A DNA stretch of 6,666 nt from Lentisphaeria bacterium. GTDB lineage: Bacteria; Verrucomicrobiota; Lentisphaeria; Victivallales; UBA1829. The DNA is taken from the NCBI GenBank assembly GCA_017623265.1, contig JAGAPM010000218.1:1-6666 (forward strand), given 5' to 3'. Position numbers and translations under genes: made by a program. The notes below the pieces were generated by a model that was given only the letters and a program-made list of their open reading frames with translations, was not told the DNA's origin and searched no databases. Positions 1 to 6,666 of this stretch are shown one piece after another; the first letter of the stretch is position 1; each line of letters starts with the position of its first letter.

Positions 1-1843
1 CGGGCTGTTGCTCCTGCATGGTTTGCGGAAGGTCATCGGAACGGCTGGATTTTGCATCGCACTCGGACTGCTCTTCGTTTTTATGGAACTGGTAGGCGTG
101 GCGGGTTTCCGGATCGTCACTGACCTGCCGGGACTGAATTTCAACCTGATGTCCCCGGGGCTGCTTCTGCCGTTCCTCGGTGCGCTGATGGTCATCTATA
201 TTACCGATGGTACTCTGGCTGCCCAGCGGGTCATGATCGGTATGATCTTTTCCCTGATCCTTTATTTGTATCTGGCGAATCTGGCAAAACAGCTGGTCGG
301 TGCCATGAGCGAAGAAAAGGCGTTCGCACTCAGTGAACTGTTGACTCTCTCCCTGCGCTCCATGACGGCTACTGTGGTTTCCTTTGCCGTGGATATTTTC
401 CTCCTGCCGATCCTGTATCAGTGGTTCCGGAACAGAAACTGCCGTCTGGTCATTGCCATGATCGGGGCATTGGCGTCGGTGCAGTTCCTGGATGGGCTGC
501 TTTTTGTGATCATCAATCACCTCGGAAGCAGCAACTGGTGGCGTCCGCTGACGGATTCCTACCTCGCCAACATGCTTGCCGTTGTCTGGATCGGGATCAT
601 GACCGGGATCTATCTCAGCCGGATCGATCGGGAAGAACCCGGAACCGGCAGACGCGCATTGGATATTGTGTTCGCATTTTTCGGAAATTACGGAAAGACC
701 AAAGCGTTGGAAGCGGACTTGCGCCGGTCGGAAGAACGGTATAAACTGCTGTTCGAACGGGCGGGAGATATGGTTCTGGTCATCAATGGTGATGGCATGA
801 TCCTCAATGCCAACCGGGCAGCAAGAGAACTCGCCGGTATGATGGACGGAATGGATTTTCAAGCCCTTACCGGACTGGCACCGGAAATCTGGCTCAACGA
901 GGCGCCCGGTCCGGTTACAGTGGTCCTGCCCGGATCTGAACGGGTGTTGGAGCTTACATTTACTCCGTTCCGGGCGCAGGAGGATGCTGATCCGGAATAT
1001 ATTATTTTCGGCAGAGATATCACCCAGCGTACCCGTCTGGAAAAAGAGCTGGAAGAATGGCGGATCCGTACGGAACATAATCAACGCCTGCAATCCATCG
1101 GACGGCTTGCAGGCGGGATCGCCCACGATTTCAATAACTTCCTCCACGCCATTCAGGGACATTTGGATCTGATCCTGTATATGAATCCCGTGGAAGATGA
1201 AAATGTAACACGCCATCTCAACAAGATTGATGAAATCACCGGAAAAGCTGCAACATTGACAAAACAGCTCCTCGGTTTCGCCCGGAAGGGAACATACGCA
1301 AGAACCGTTTTCGATCCCGCAGAACAGGTCCGCTCCACACTGGAACTGTTTTTGCCGGATGACAGCGATGCCGCAGCGGTACAGATCGACACTTCTGCCG
1401 TGCCGCAGCATGCCGCTTTCCGGATCAATGCAGATGCCATGCAAATCCAGCAGACTCTGCTCAACATCCTCATAAACGCACGGGATGCCATGAAAAATAT
1501 CCCCGTCCCGGACCGGAGAATCACCATTGCAGTGGGAAAAACCACTGAATTCCCCGATTTTCAGTTGTTGCCGCCGCCGGAAGCGGACTATAAAAGCAGT
1601 ACGGAATATGGCGTGATCCGTATCTCAGATAACGGACCCGGTATCAGCGATGCCATCCGGAACCGGATCTTTGAACCCTTCTTCACCACAAAACCGGTCG
1701 GACAGGGCACCGGTATGGGGCTTTCCATGGCGTATGGCACGATGCTTTCCCACAAAGGCTGGCTCCAGTGCGGAAATATCGCAGATGGCGGCGCCGTTTT
1801 TGATCTCGTCTTCCCCATTGACGACGATCCCAAGGATATTTGA
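1..1843 (+). CDS. Membrane sensor histidine kinase with PAS domain (5'-partial)
   Basis: Transmembrane kinase that should autophosphorylate a histidine and pass the phosphate to a response regulator. The frame is open to the left edge, so the true start lies upstream; residues are counted from the TTG at 8. About six hydrophobic helices are visible (roughly 13-33, 49-66, 73-94, 116-138, 146-170, 186-204). Their pattern, including SVQFLDGLLF, recalls vitamin-uptake-transporter-like sensor domains; that is my inference. A PAS domain (about 238-345) and a short linker helix follow. The phosphoacceptor is His373 in the H-box GRLAGGIAHDFNNF. The ATPase domain has the N-box (Asn486, Asn490), the G1 box DNGPG (Asp541), FEPFFTTK and the G2 box GTGMGL (Gly567). 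The protein ends shortly after, with no receiver domain. The H-box resembles NtrB-like and hybrid kinases. No response regulator lies in the window, so the partner is upstream or distant. The stimulus is unknown. Kinase identity is very secure; the sensor class is moderate. Confidence 0.95.
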   Translation, partial: GLLLLHGLRKVIGTAGFCIALGLLFVFMELVGVAGFRIVTDLPGLNFNLMSPGLLLPFLGALMVIYITDGTLAAQRVMIGMIFSLILYLYLANLAKQLVGAMSEEKAFALSELLTLSLRSMTATVVSFAVDIFLLPILYQWFRNRNCRLVIAMIGALASVQFLDGLLFVIINHLGSSNWWRPLTDSYLANMLAVVWIGIMTGIYLSRIDREEPGTGRRALDIVFAFFGNYGKTKALEADLRRSEERYKLLFERAGDMVLVINGDGMILNANRAARELAGMMDGMDFQALTGLAPEIWLNEAPGPVTVVLPGSERVLELTFTPFRAQEDADPEYIIFGRDITQRTRLEKELEEWRIRTEHNQRLQSIGRLAGGIAHDFNNFLHAIQGHLDLILYMNPVEDENVTRHLNKIDEITGKAATLTKQLLGFARKGTYARTVFDPAEQVRSTLELFLPDDSDAAAVQIDTSAVPQHAAFRINADAMQIQQTLLNILINARDAMKNIPVPDRRITIAVGKTTEFPDFQLLPPPEADYKSSTEYGVIRISDNGPGISDAIRNRIFEPFFTTKPVGQGTGMGLSMAYGTMLSHKGWLQCGNIADGGAVFDLVFPIDDDPKDI

Positions 1844-1863
1844 CGCTTTTTCACACTTTTCAG

Positions 1864-1891
1864 TTGAAAATTCCGATTTTTGCGCTATCTT
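1864..1891 (+). promoter_or_regulatory. Candidate sigma70-type promoter for purL
   Basis: TTGAAA at 1864-1869 and TATCTT at 1886-1891 are separated by 16 bases, in an AT-rich gap just after the kinase stop codon. A start of transcription near 1898 would give a leader of about 44 bases before the purL ATG. TTATAA at 1890-1895 is an alternative -10 element, but its spacing (20 bases) is poor. The match is reasonable but not perfect, and read-through from the kinase gene is also possible because no strong terminator separates them. Confidence 0.5.
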
Positions 1892-1904
1892 ATAAAGTAA
1901 TGTT

Positions 1905-1921
1905 TTTTATCATAGATAAAA
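1905..1921. promoter_or_regulatory. Perfect palindrome in purL leader, possible operator
   Basis: The sequence TTTTATC-ATA-GATAAAA is an inverted repeat with 7-base arms and a 3-base centre. It sits just downstream of the candidate promoter and ten bases before the purL ribosome binding site. That is a fitting place for a repressor site, and purine genes are often repressed. It does not resemble the E. coli PurR box. It is nearly all A/T in an AT-rich leader, so chance is a real alternative, and as an RNA hairpin it would be weak. Confidence 0.3.
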
Positions 1922-1930
1922 TAGATAACG

Positions 1931-1935
1931 AAGGA
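1931..1935 (+). promoter_or_regulatory. Ribosome binding site of purL
   Basis: AAGGA lies six bases before the ATG at 1942. It decides the start: the in-frame codons further upstream, an ACG-preceded TGA-overlapping ATG at 1840 and an ATG at 1900, would add residues unlike any PurS N-terminus and lack a comparable Shine-Dalgarno sequence. Confidence 0.75.
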
Positions 1936-1941
1936 ATCGCT

Positions 1942-4911
1942 ATGGACTACAGAATTGAGATCGCTGTCCGCCAGAAATGGACGGACGCCCGGGCAGAATC
2001 CGTCAAGCGCGGTATTCAGAACATCCTTGCCATCACCGGCGTGGAAGAAATCCGCACAAGAGACGTCTTTACCATCTCTGCCGAAATTAACGAGGAACAG
2101 GCAAAAAAGATCGCACAGGAGCTGGCGAATCCCGTTACACAGCAGTGGACTGTCGGGCAGAGTTCCGCCGCTGACAATATCGACTTCGACTTTATTATCG
2201 CCGTCGGTTATAGACCCGGCGTGACGGATAACGTTGCCCGTACGGCTCATGAAGCCATCGGTGACATCATCGGCAGAAAGCTCAGCAAGGCGGAAAAGGT
2301 TTTCAGTTCCGTGGAATATCTGGTCAAAGCAGCCTCGCTGACCCGTGCCGATATGGAAAAAATCGGCAAAGGTCTCCTCGCAAACGAACTCATCGAAACC
2401 GTCCGCGTTTTCGATAAAGCGGAAATCGCCGCTGCCCCCATCCCCCTGAACAAGCCTGTTATTGAAGGTGTTACTTCCGGCATTGTCCGCAAGTTTGACC
2501 TCAATGTGAGCGATGAAGGTCTGATGGAGATCAGCAAGAAGGGCACGCTCGCACTCAGCCTCGAAGAAATGAAGTCCATTCAGAACTACTTCCGCACGGC
2601 GAAGGATCGTGAAAAATACGGTCTGGATCAGAACCCCACGGATGTGGAACTGGAAGTCCTCGCCCAGACCTGGTCCGAACACTGCAAACACAAAATCTTT
2701 GCCGCTGATGTGGAATATGATGATGGCACCGGCAAAACCGAAAAGATCAGCAACCTCTACAAGAGCTATATCAAAAAATCCACCAAGGAAATCGGCGAAA
2801 AGGTCGATTGGCTCGTGTCTGTCTTCACCGACAACGCCGGCGTGATCAAGTTCAACGACCGCTTTGACTTGGTGTACAAAGTTGAAACCCACAACAGCCC
2901 CTCTGCGCTCGACCCCTACGGCGGCGCCATGACCGGGATCGTGGGTGTTAACCGTGACCCCATGGGTACAGGGCAGGGTGCCAATCTGCTGCTGAACGTC
3001 TGGGGCTACTGTCTCGGTTCGCCGTTCACTGCGCAGGAAAATGTGCCCGAAGGTCTGCTGCATCCCCGCCGTCTCCGCGATGGCGTCCACAAGGGCGTGA
3101 TCGATGGCGGTAACCAGAGCGGCATCCCCTATGGTGTCGGCTGGGAATATTTTGATGACCGTTACATCGGCAAACCGCTGGTCTATTGCGGTACAGTCGG
3201 TACGCTTCCCCGCAAGGTGGGCGACCGCAACGGCTGGGAAAAGTCCATTGAACCCGGCGATGTGATCGTGATGACCGGTGGTAGAATCGGAAAAGACGGC
3301 ATCCACGGCGCCACCTTCTCCAGTGAAGAACTGCACAAGGACAGCCCCGTGCAGGCGGTTCAGATCGGTGACCCCATCACACAGAAGCGTATGAGCGACT
3401 TTATGTACGAAGCCCGTGACCGTCAGCTCTACCGTTTTGTGACCGACAACGGCGCAGGTGGTCTCTCCAGCAGCGTCGGCGAAATGGCGGATCTCTGCGG
3501 CGGCTGCTGCATGGACCTTGCCAAAGCTCCGTTGAAATATTCCGGCATGCAGCCGTGGGAAATCCTGATTTCCGAAGCGCAGGAACGTATGAGCTTTGCT
3601 GTCCCGCCCGAAAATCTGGAAGAATTCCTGAAACTCGCTGCCGAACGCGATGTGGAAGCCACGGTCCTCGGTAACTTTACCAACGATGGCAAGTTCCATA
3701 TTATGTACGGCGATAAGACCGTCTGTCTGCTGGATATCAACTTTATGCACGATGGTCTCCCGAAACTGCAGCTCAAAGCCACCTGGAAGAAGCCCGAGTT
3801 CGCCGAACCGGAAACTGCCGGCCGCGATCTGGGCAAGGATGTCTGCGACATGCTCGCACGCCTCAATATCTGCTCCGGTGAATACAAAGCCCGTCAGTAT
3901 GACCACGAAGTGAAGGGGCTTTCCGTGCTGAAACCCTACACCGGCAAGAAGCGTGATGTGGCTGCGGATGCCTCCGTCTTCATGGCAGAACCTCTGGGGC
4001 GCGAAGGGATCGTTCTCTCCAGCGGTCTGCTCCCCCGTTACAGCGATATCGACACCTACCACATGATGGCATCCACCATTGACCTGGCGGTCCGCCGTTC
4101 CGTAGCGATCGGTGCCAATCCCGACCATATCGCCGGTCTGGACAACTTCTGCTGGCCGGACCCGGTCCAGAGCGAAAAAACGCCGGACGGCGAATACAAA
4201 ATGGCACAGCTTGTCCGTGCCAATCAGGCGCTTTACGACTACACCAAGGCGTTCCTTGTTCCCTGTATCTCCGGTAAGGACAGCATGAAGAACGACAGCA
4301 CCCGTGGTGGTCGCAAGATTTCTATTCCGCCCACGGTTCTCTTCAGCACCATTGCCAAGATCGATGACATTGCCCACGCAGTTTCTGCCGATGCCAAGTT
4401 CGCCGGCGATTGTGTCTATGCGGTCGGTCTGACCAAAAAAGAACTGGGCGGCAGTGAATACTTTGCCATGCTGGGCGATGCCCACGGCAATGATGTGCCG
4501 AAAGTCGATGCCGAAAAAGCGGTCAAACTGTACCATGCTGTTGCCGATATGATCAAGGCGGACATTCCGTCCTCCGTCGGAACGCCTGCGCTGGGTGGTC
4601 TGGCTGTGGCACTTGCCAAGTGTGCCATGGGCGGTCGTCTGGGGATGGATATCGATCTTGCAAAGATTCCTGCGGAAGCCGGACTCAGCGATGCCGAAAT
4701 CCTCTTCAGCGAATCCAACAGCCGGTTCATTGTCACCTGCAAACCCGAAAAAGCTGCCGAACTGGAAAAAGCGCTTGCCGGATTTGATGTGGCGAAGATC
4801 GGTACGGTCACTGCTGACAGCGTCCTCAAGCTGAACGGCGCAAACGGTACGATTGCGATCGAGCTGGATCAGATGGTGGAAAGCTACAAGAAGACCCTTG
4901 CCGGCGTGTAA
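1942..4911 (+). CDS. purL: Phosphoribosylformylglycinamidine synthase, PurS-PurL fusion
   Basis: Fourth step of de novo purine synthesis in the cytoplasm: FGAR, ATP and glutamine-derived ammonia give FGAM. The protein is 989 residues, longer than the short PurL (about 740) and shorter than the E. coli type (about 1,300). Residues 1 to about 75 are PurS-like, ending in LANPV (61-65). A second PurS-like unit spans about 82-160, with LLANELIE at 145-152. The catalytic body follows: WSEHCKH with His247, ETHNSPSALDP at 315-325, DNGAGG at 502-507, SEAQERM at 544-550, NFCWPDP at 735-741 and SGKDSMKND at 777-785. It ends after the second AIRS-type C-terminal domain with SESNSRFIV, without the glutamine amidotransferase domain, so a separate PurQ must supply ammonia; none is in the window. 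This matches proteins annotated as PurSL. The ATG at 1942 was chosen for its AAGGA site and the PurS-like N-terminus. A promoter precedes it and a terminator follows, so it may be monocistronic. Confidence 0.96.
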   Translation: MDYRIEIAVRQKWTDARAESVKRGIQNILAITGVEEIRTRDVFTISAEINEEQAKKIAQELANPVTQQWTVGQSSAADNIDFDFIIAVGYRPGVTDNVARTAHEAIGDIIGRKLSKAEKVFSSVEYLVKAASLTRADMEKIGKGLLANELIETVRVFDKAEIAAAPIPLNKPVIEGVTSGIVRKFDLNVSDEGLMEISKKGTLALSLEEMKSIQNYFRTAKDREKYGLDQNPTDVELEVLAQTWSEHCKHKIFAADVEYDDGTGKTEKISNLYKSYIKKSTKEIGEKVDWLVSVFTDNAGVIKFNDRFDLVYKVETHNSPSALDPYGGAMTGIVGVNRDPMGTGQGANLLLNVWGYCLGSPFTAQENVPEGLLHPRRLRDGVHKGVIDGGNQSGIPYGVGWEYFDDRYIGKPLVYCGTVGTLPRKVGDRNGWEKSIEPGDVIVMTGGRIGKDGIHGATFSSEELHKDSPVQAVQIGDPITQKRMSDFMYEARDRQLYRFVTDNGAGGLSSSVGEMADLCGGCCMDLAKAPLKYSGMQPWEILISEAQERMSFAVPPENLEEFLKLAAERDVEATVLGNFTNDGKFHIMYGDKTVCLLDINFMHDGLPKLQLKATWKKPEFAEPETAGRDLGKDVCDMLARLNICSGEYKARQYDHEVKGLSVLKPYTGKKRDVAADASVFMAEPLGREGIVLSSGLLPRYSDIDTYHMMASTIDLAVRRSVAIGANPDHIAGLDNFCWPDPVQSEKTPDGEYKMAQLVRANQALYDYTKAFLVPCISGKDSMKNDSTRGGRKISIPPTVLFSTIAKIDDIAHAVSADAKFAGDCVYAVGLTKKELGGSEYFAMLGDAHGNDVPKVDAEKAVKLYHAVADMIKADIPSSVGTPALGGLAVALAKCAMGGRLGMDIDLAKIPAEAGLSDAEILFSESNSRFIVTCKPEKAAELEKALAGFDVAKIGTVTADSVLKLNGANGTIAIELDQMVESYKKTLAGV

Positions 4912-4934
4912 GAGTCAACCTGCAGAAAACAGAT

Positions 4935-4971
4935 CGGGCTGCTGCAAATTTCTTGCGGCAGCCCGTTTTTT
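4935..4971 (+). terminator. Intrinsic terminator of purL
   Basis: A 13-pair stem (4935-4947 with 4953-4965, one G-T pair, arms beginning CGGGCTGC and ending GCAGCCCG) closes a 5-base loop and is followed by six T residues at 4966-4971. It begins 23 bases after the purL stop. It sits between converging genes. On the minus strand the hairpin is followed only by a weak T-rich run, so it serves the LRR gene poorly if at all. Confidence 0.93.
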
Positions 4972-4995
4972 ATATATTCTTTCGGGAATATTTTC

Positions 4996-6066
4996 TCAAT
5001 TTTTGGGGCGGGAGATTTTTTTACCCGGGATACGCCATTCAGAAAGTTTTTTGTAAGAAATCGCCTGCGGTACGATCACATGCCGCAGGTTTTTGCAATC
5101 GTAAAACGCATCTTTATGAATGGTCTGCATCGAATTTGAAATTCTGATTTCGCTCAAATTGATACAGCTGATGAACGCATTTTTCTGAATTTCCTCCACC
5201 GTATCCGGCAGGGTGATCACTGTCAGCTCACGGCAATATGCAAATGCTTGAAAATCAATTTTTTTCAATCCGTTTGAGAAAACAATTTCGTACAATCCCC
5301 GGCACTTGTTGAAGGCATCTGTTTCGATCGTTTTTACACTTTCCGGCAGAACGATTTTGTTTAACCGGCTGCACCCGTAAAATGCGCCGTTTCCGATTGT
5401 CTCAATTCCTTCCGGCACTTCATAAGTCCCGGCGAGTGTCTGTGGGGCGAGAACCAATATTTTCTGCTTTTGATCGATCAAAACGCCATGCTCATCCAGA
5501 ACAAAATTTTTCTGTTCCGGATCAAGGATCACCTCTTCAATTCCGAGCAGGGCTTTTCCACCGATTTTTTTCACACTGCGGGGAATTGTGATCTGTTGCA
5601 GACCGCTGTGCCAGAAGGCTCCTTCGCCGATCTCTTCCACGGAATCCGGGAGAGTGATCTCCCGCAGATTCTGGCAATTGTTGAAAAGATAAGCGCTTAC
5701 GATCTTCAGATTTTTCGGCAGTTTGACTTCTTCCAGGTTGAAACAGCCTACGAAGGCTGCAATACCGATCTCTTCCACAGAGTCCGGGATTTCAATCTGT
5801 TGGAGCTGCGTGCAGCTCCGGAATGCGCCCCCACGGATGATTTTGACCTGGTCCGGGAACTCTACCGTCCGGATATAGTTTCTCTTGGATTTTATCAGGG
5901 TTTTTCCATCCGGTGTCAGGAACAGACCGTTGACTTCGATCCGGCCTTCTGTTTTTTTCTCATCCGGCTGTGCCTGTCCGGAAGCCTTTTTTTCCTGTGC
6001 GGTACAATACGCAAGGGCAAATGCGAACATCAGCAATGCAAAAAGGAATGGTGTATTTCGTTTCAT
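4996..6066 (-). CDS. Exported BspA-type leucine-rich-repeat protein
   Basis: A 356-residue secreted or surface protein of the LRR_5 (BspA-like) class. LRR proteins usually bind other macromolecules; the ligand here is unknown. Residues 1-23 form a signal peptide: Lys-Arg, a hydrophobic core, and a likely cut after CTA. A Cys at 21 follows LAY, an imperfect lipobox, so lipoprotein status is doubtful. A Lys/Glu-rich linker (24-42) follows. About nine to ten repeats of near 23 residues, patterned AFxxCxxLxxIxLPxSVxxI, fill about 68-335. They are interrupted at about 171-215 by a stretch (DEHGVLIDQKQKILVLAP) resembling the segment before the first repeat (NGLFLTPDGKTLI). The repeats just before it are shortened. 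The C-terminus is short and basic, with no anchor or sorting signal. The start at 6066 is preferred over the ATG at 6102, because it begins the signal peptide, has an AGGAG site, and 6102 lies at the predicted transcription start. Family certain; role unknown. Confidence 0.9.
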   Translation of the reverse strand: MKRNTPFLFALLMFAFALAYCTAQEKKASGQAQPDEKKTEGRIEVNGLFLTPDGKTLIKSKRNYIRTVEFPDQVKIIRGGAFRSCTQLQQIEIPDSVEEIGIAAFVGCFNLEEVKLPKNLKIVSAYLFNNCQNLREITLPDSVEEIGEGAFWHSGLQQITIPRSVKKIGGKALLGIEEVILDPEQKNFVLDEHGVLIDQKQKILVLAPQTLAGTYEVPEGIETIGNGAFYGCSRLNKIVLPESVKTIETDAFNKCRGLYEIVFSNGLKKIDFQAFAYCRELTVITLPDTVEEIQKNAFISCINLSEIRISNSMQTIHKDAFYDCKNLRHVIVPQAISYKKLSEWRIPGKKISRPKN

Positions 6067-6077
6067 AACTGTTTTTT

Positions 6078-6082
6078 CTCCT
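6078..6082 (-). promoter_or_regulatory. Ribosome binding site of the LRR gene
   Basis: AGGAG on the minus strand lies 11 bases before the ATG at 6066, a slightly long gap made mostly of A residues. It supports the internal start that places the signal peptide at the N-terminus. Confidence 0.65.
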
Positions 6083-6106
6083 GAATATGATTGATTTTCC
6101 AATCTT

Positions 6107-6134
6107 AATATAAGCTGCTTTTCCGGGATGTCAA
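6107..6134 (-). promoter_or_regulatory. Near-consensus sigma70 promoter of the LRR gene
   Basis: Reading leftwards, a perfect -35 TTGACA (6134-6129) and a -10 TATATT (6112-6107) are 16 bases apart. Transcription would begin near 6100, giving a leader of about 34 bases before the ATG at 6066. The promoter lies just past the sfsA stop codon, so the LRR gene can be transcribed independently of sfsA. No operator-like repeat of note overlaps it. Confidence 0.75.
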
Positions 6135-6144
6135 ATCTTTTTCT

Positions 6145-6666
6145 TTACAAAACAATTTTTACTTCCCTGTCTGCCATAATGCTTTCCGGAGTGACAATAC
6201 AATCCACCGCCCGGATCACGACTCCTGCTTGTGCTGCTTCCCGCAATGCCGCCCCGAAAGCGGGATCCATGGTATCATTGGGGTGCAGTTCCCGGATCTG
6301 TTTCATCTGGATAACAAAGAGTACATACGCGCTGATGCCCTGTTTTGCCAAAGCGGTCAATTCCCGGAGATGCTTTGCGCCCCGTTCGGTAGGGGCATCG
6401 GGAAAACGTGCAACGCCATCGGTTTCCAGTGTGACGCCTTTCACTTCCAGATAACTCGTTTTCCCGTCATCACAGATCATGAAATCGAAACGGGATTGCC
6501 CGCAGGTGACTTCCCGCCGGATAATGGCGTCTGGCGAAAACAGCCCGCTTCCCGGCAGCCATTCTGCGGCGATATCATTCGGGATCTGGGAATCCATATT
6601 GATGAGCAGACCGTTCTTGTCAACGGCAATCAGATCATACTTTGTCTTCCGTGAGGGATTATCCGA
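6145..6666 (-). CDS. sfsA: SfsA family DNA-binding/nuclease-fold protein (5'-partial)
   Basis: SfsA, named for sugar fermentation stimulation in E. coli, where it affects maltose metabolism and binds DNA non-specifically. The family joins an N-terminal OB fold to a PD-(D/E)xK nuclease-like C-terminal domain; its exact biochemical role is unsettled. The reading frame stays open to the right edge, so about 173 C-terminal residues are visible and, from the E. coli length of 234, about 55 are missing. The visible part starts SDNPSRKTKYDL, matching the end of the N-terminal domain. The nuclease-like core follows: SRFDFMI, then YLEVKGVTL with the Glu-x-Lys pair, then the family signature FPDAPTERGAKHLREL and the strand AYVLFVIQ. 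The Asp, Glu and Lys expected at the active site are present. An ATG at 6597 is internal, since recognisable SfsA sequence continues upstream of it. The stop is 11 bases before the LRR gene's -35 box, with no terminator between them, so read-through into the LRR gene is possible. Confidence 0.93.
   Translation of the reverse strand, partial: SDNPSRKTKYDLIAVDKNGLLINMDSQIPNDIAAEWLPGSGLFSPDAIIRREVTCGQSRFDFMICDDGKTSYLEVKGVTLETDGVARFPDAPTERGAKHLRELTALAKQGISAYVLFVIQMKQIRELHPNDTMDPAFGAALREAAQAGVVIRAVDCIVTPESIMADREVKIVL

Noticed and set aside
8..10. TTG as the true start of the histidine kinase.
   Set aside because: The frame is open to the window edge and no ribosome binding site can be assessed, so the start most likely lies upstream.
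1857..1870. Inverted repeat TTTTCA-GT-TGAAAA after the kinase stop as a terminator.
   Set aside because: The stem is short and AT-rich, has no following T-run, and overlaps the candidate purL -35 box.
1885..4536. Very long stop-free reading frame (883 codons) on the minus strand opposite purL.
   Set aside because: It lies entirely over a strongly conserved purL and shows low-complexity composition rich in Val, Phe, His and Asp with no family resemblance. It is explained by purL codon bias, which rarely uses codons that read as stops on the opposite strand.
5470..6084. Open frame of 204 codons on the plus strand opposite the LRR gene, with a repetitive-looking translation.
   Set aside because: The periodicity is the mirror of the LRR repeats on the other strand; the minus-strand frame has signal peptide, ribosome site and promoter, this one has none.
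6089..6104. Inverted repeat GATTG-ATTTTC-CAATC near the LRR transcription start as an operator.
   Set aside because: Arms of only five bases in AT-rich DNA are expected by chance.
6595..6597. ATG at 6597 as the start of a short SfsA.
   Set aside because: The frame continues upstream to the edge with recognisable SfsA sequence (SDNPSRKTKYDL), so this Met is internal.
1..6666. Search for a defence system, mobile element, CRISPR array or RNA gene.
   Set aside because: No transposase, integrase, toxin-antitoxin, nuclease operon, regularly spaced repeats or tRNA-like sequence was seen; the nuclease-like SfsA is a widespread housekeeping family.

Overview
The window carries four protein-coding genes in two converging pairs and looks like ordinary chromosomal DNA from a Gram-negative-type bacterium of moderate GC content. 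Two genes run rightwards: the 3' part of a membrane sensor histidine kinase, then a complete purL-type purine synthesis gene. Two run leftwards: a complete exported leucine-rich-repeat (LRR) protein, and the 3' part of sfsA. I see no tRNA or rRNA, no CRISPR array, and no transposase, integrase or phage gene.

Left part (1-1843): a sensor kinase cut by the left edge. It has about six membrane helices resembling a vitamin-uptake-transporter-like sensor, one PAS domain, and a complete HisKA/HATPase core. It has no receiver domain, and no partner response regulator lies inside the window. Middle (about 1860-4971): an AT-rich leader with a plausible promoter and a perfect 17-base palindrome, a good ribosome binding site, and a 989-residue phosphoribosylformylglycinamidine synthase. 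Its N-terminus carries two tandem PurS-like units fused to the PurL catalytic body, with no glutaminase domain. A strong intrinsic terminator follows. Right part, minus strand: a secreted 356-residue BspA-type LRR protein with its own near-consensus promoter (TTGACA, 16 bases, TATATT), and the C-terminal about 173 residues of SfsA, cut by the right edge.

The genes do not form an obvious shared pathway. PurL needs a separate PurQ, which is not here. The kinase is separated from purL by an apparent purL promoter. The LRR gene appears to be its own transcription unit. The PurSL-type fusion, the BspA-type exported LRR protein and the base composition would fit a PVC-group bacterium such as Lentisphaerota, or a Desulfovibrio-like lineage. 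This placement is a low-confidence inference. I did not find a convincing undescribed system. The points most worth a second look are the PurS-PurS-PurL architecture, the kinase's transporter-like sensor, the palindrome in the purL leader, and the internally duplicated layout of the LRR protein.
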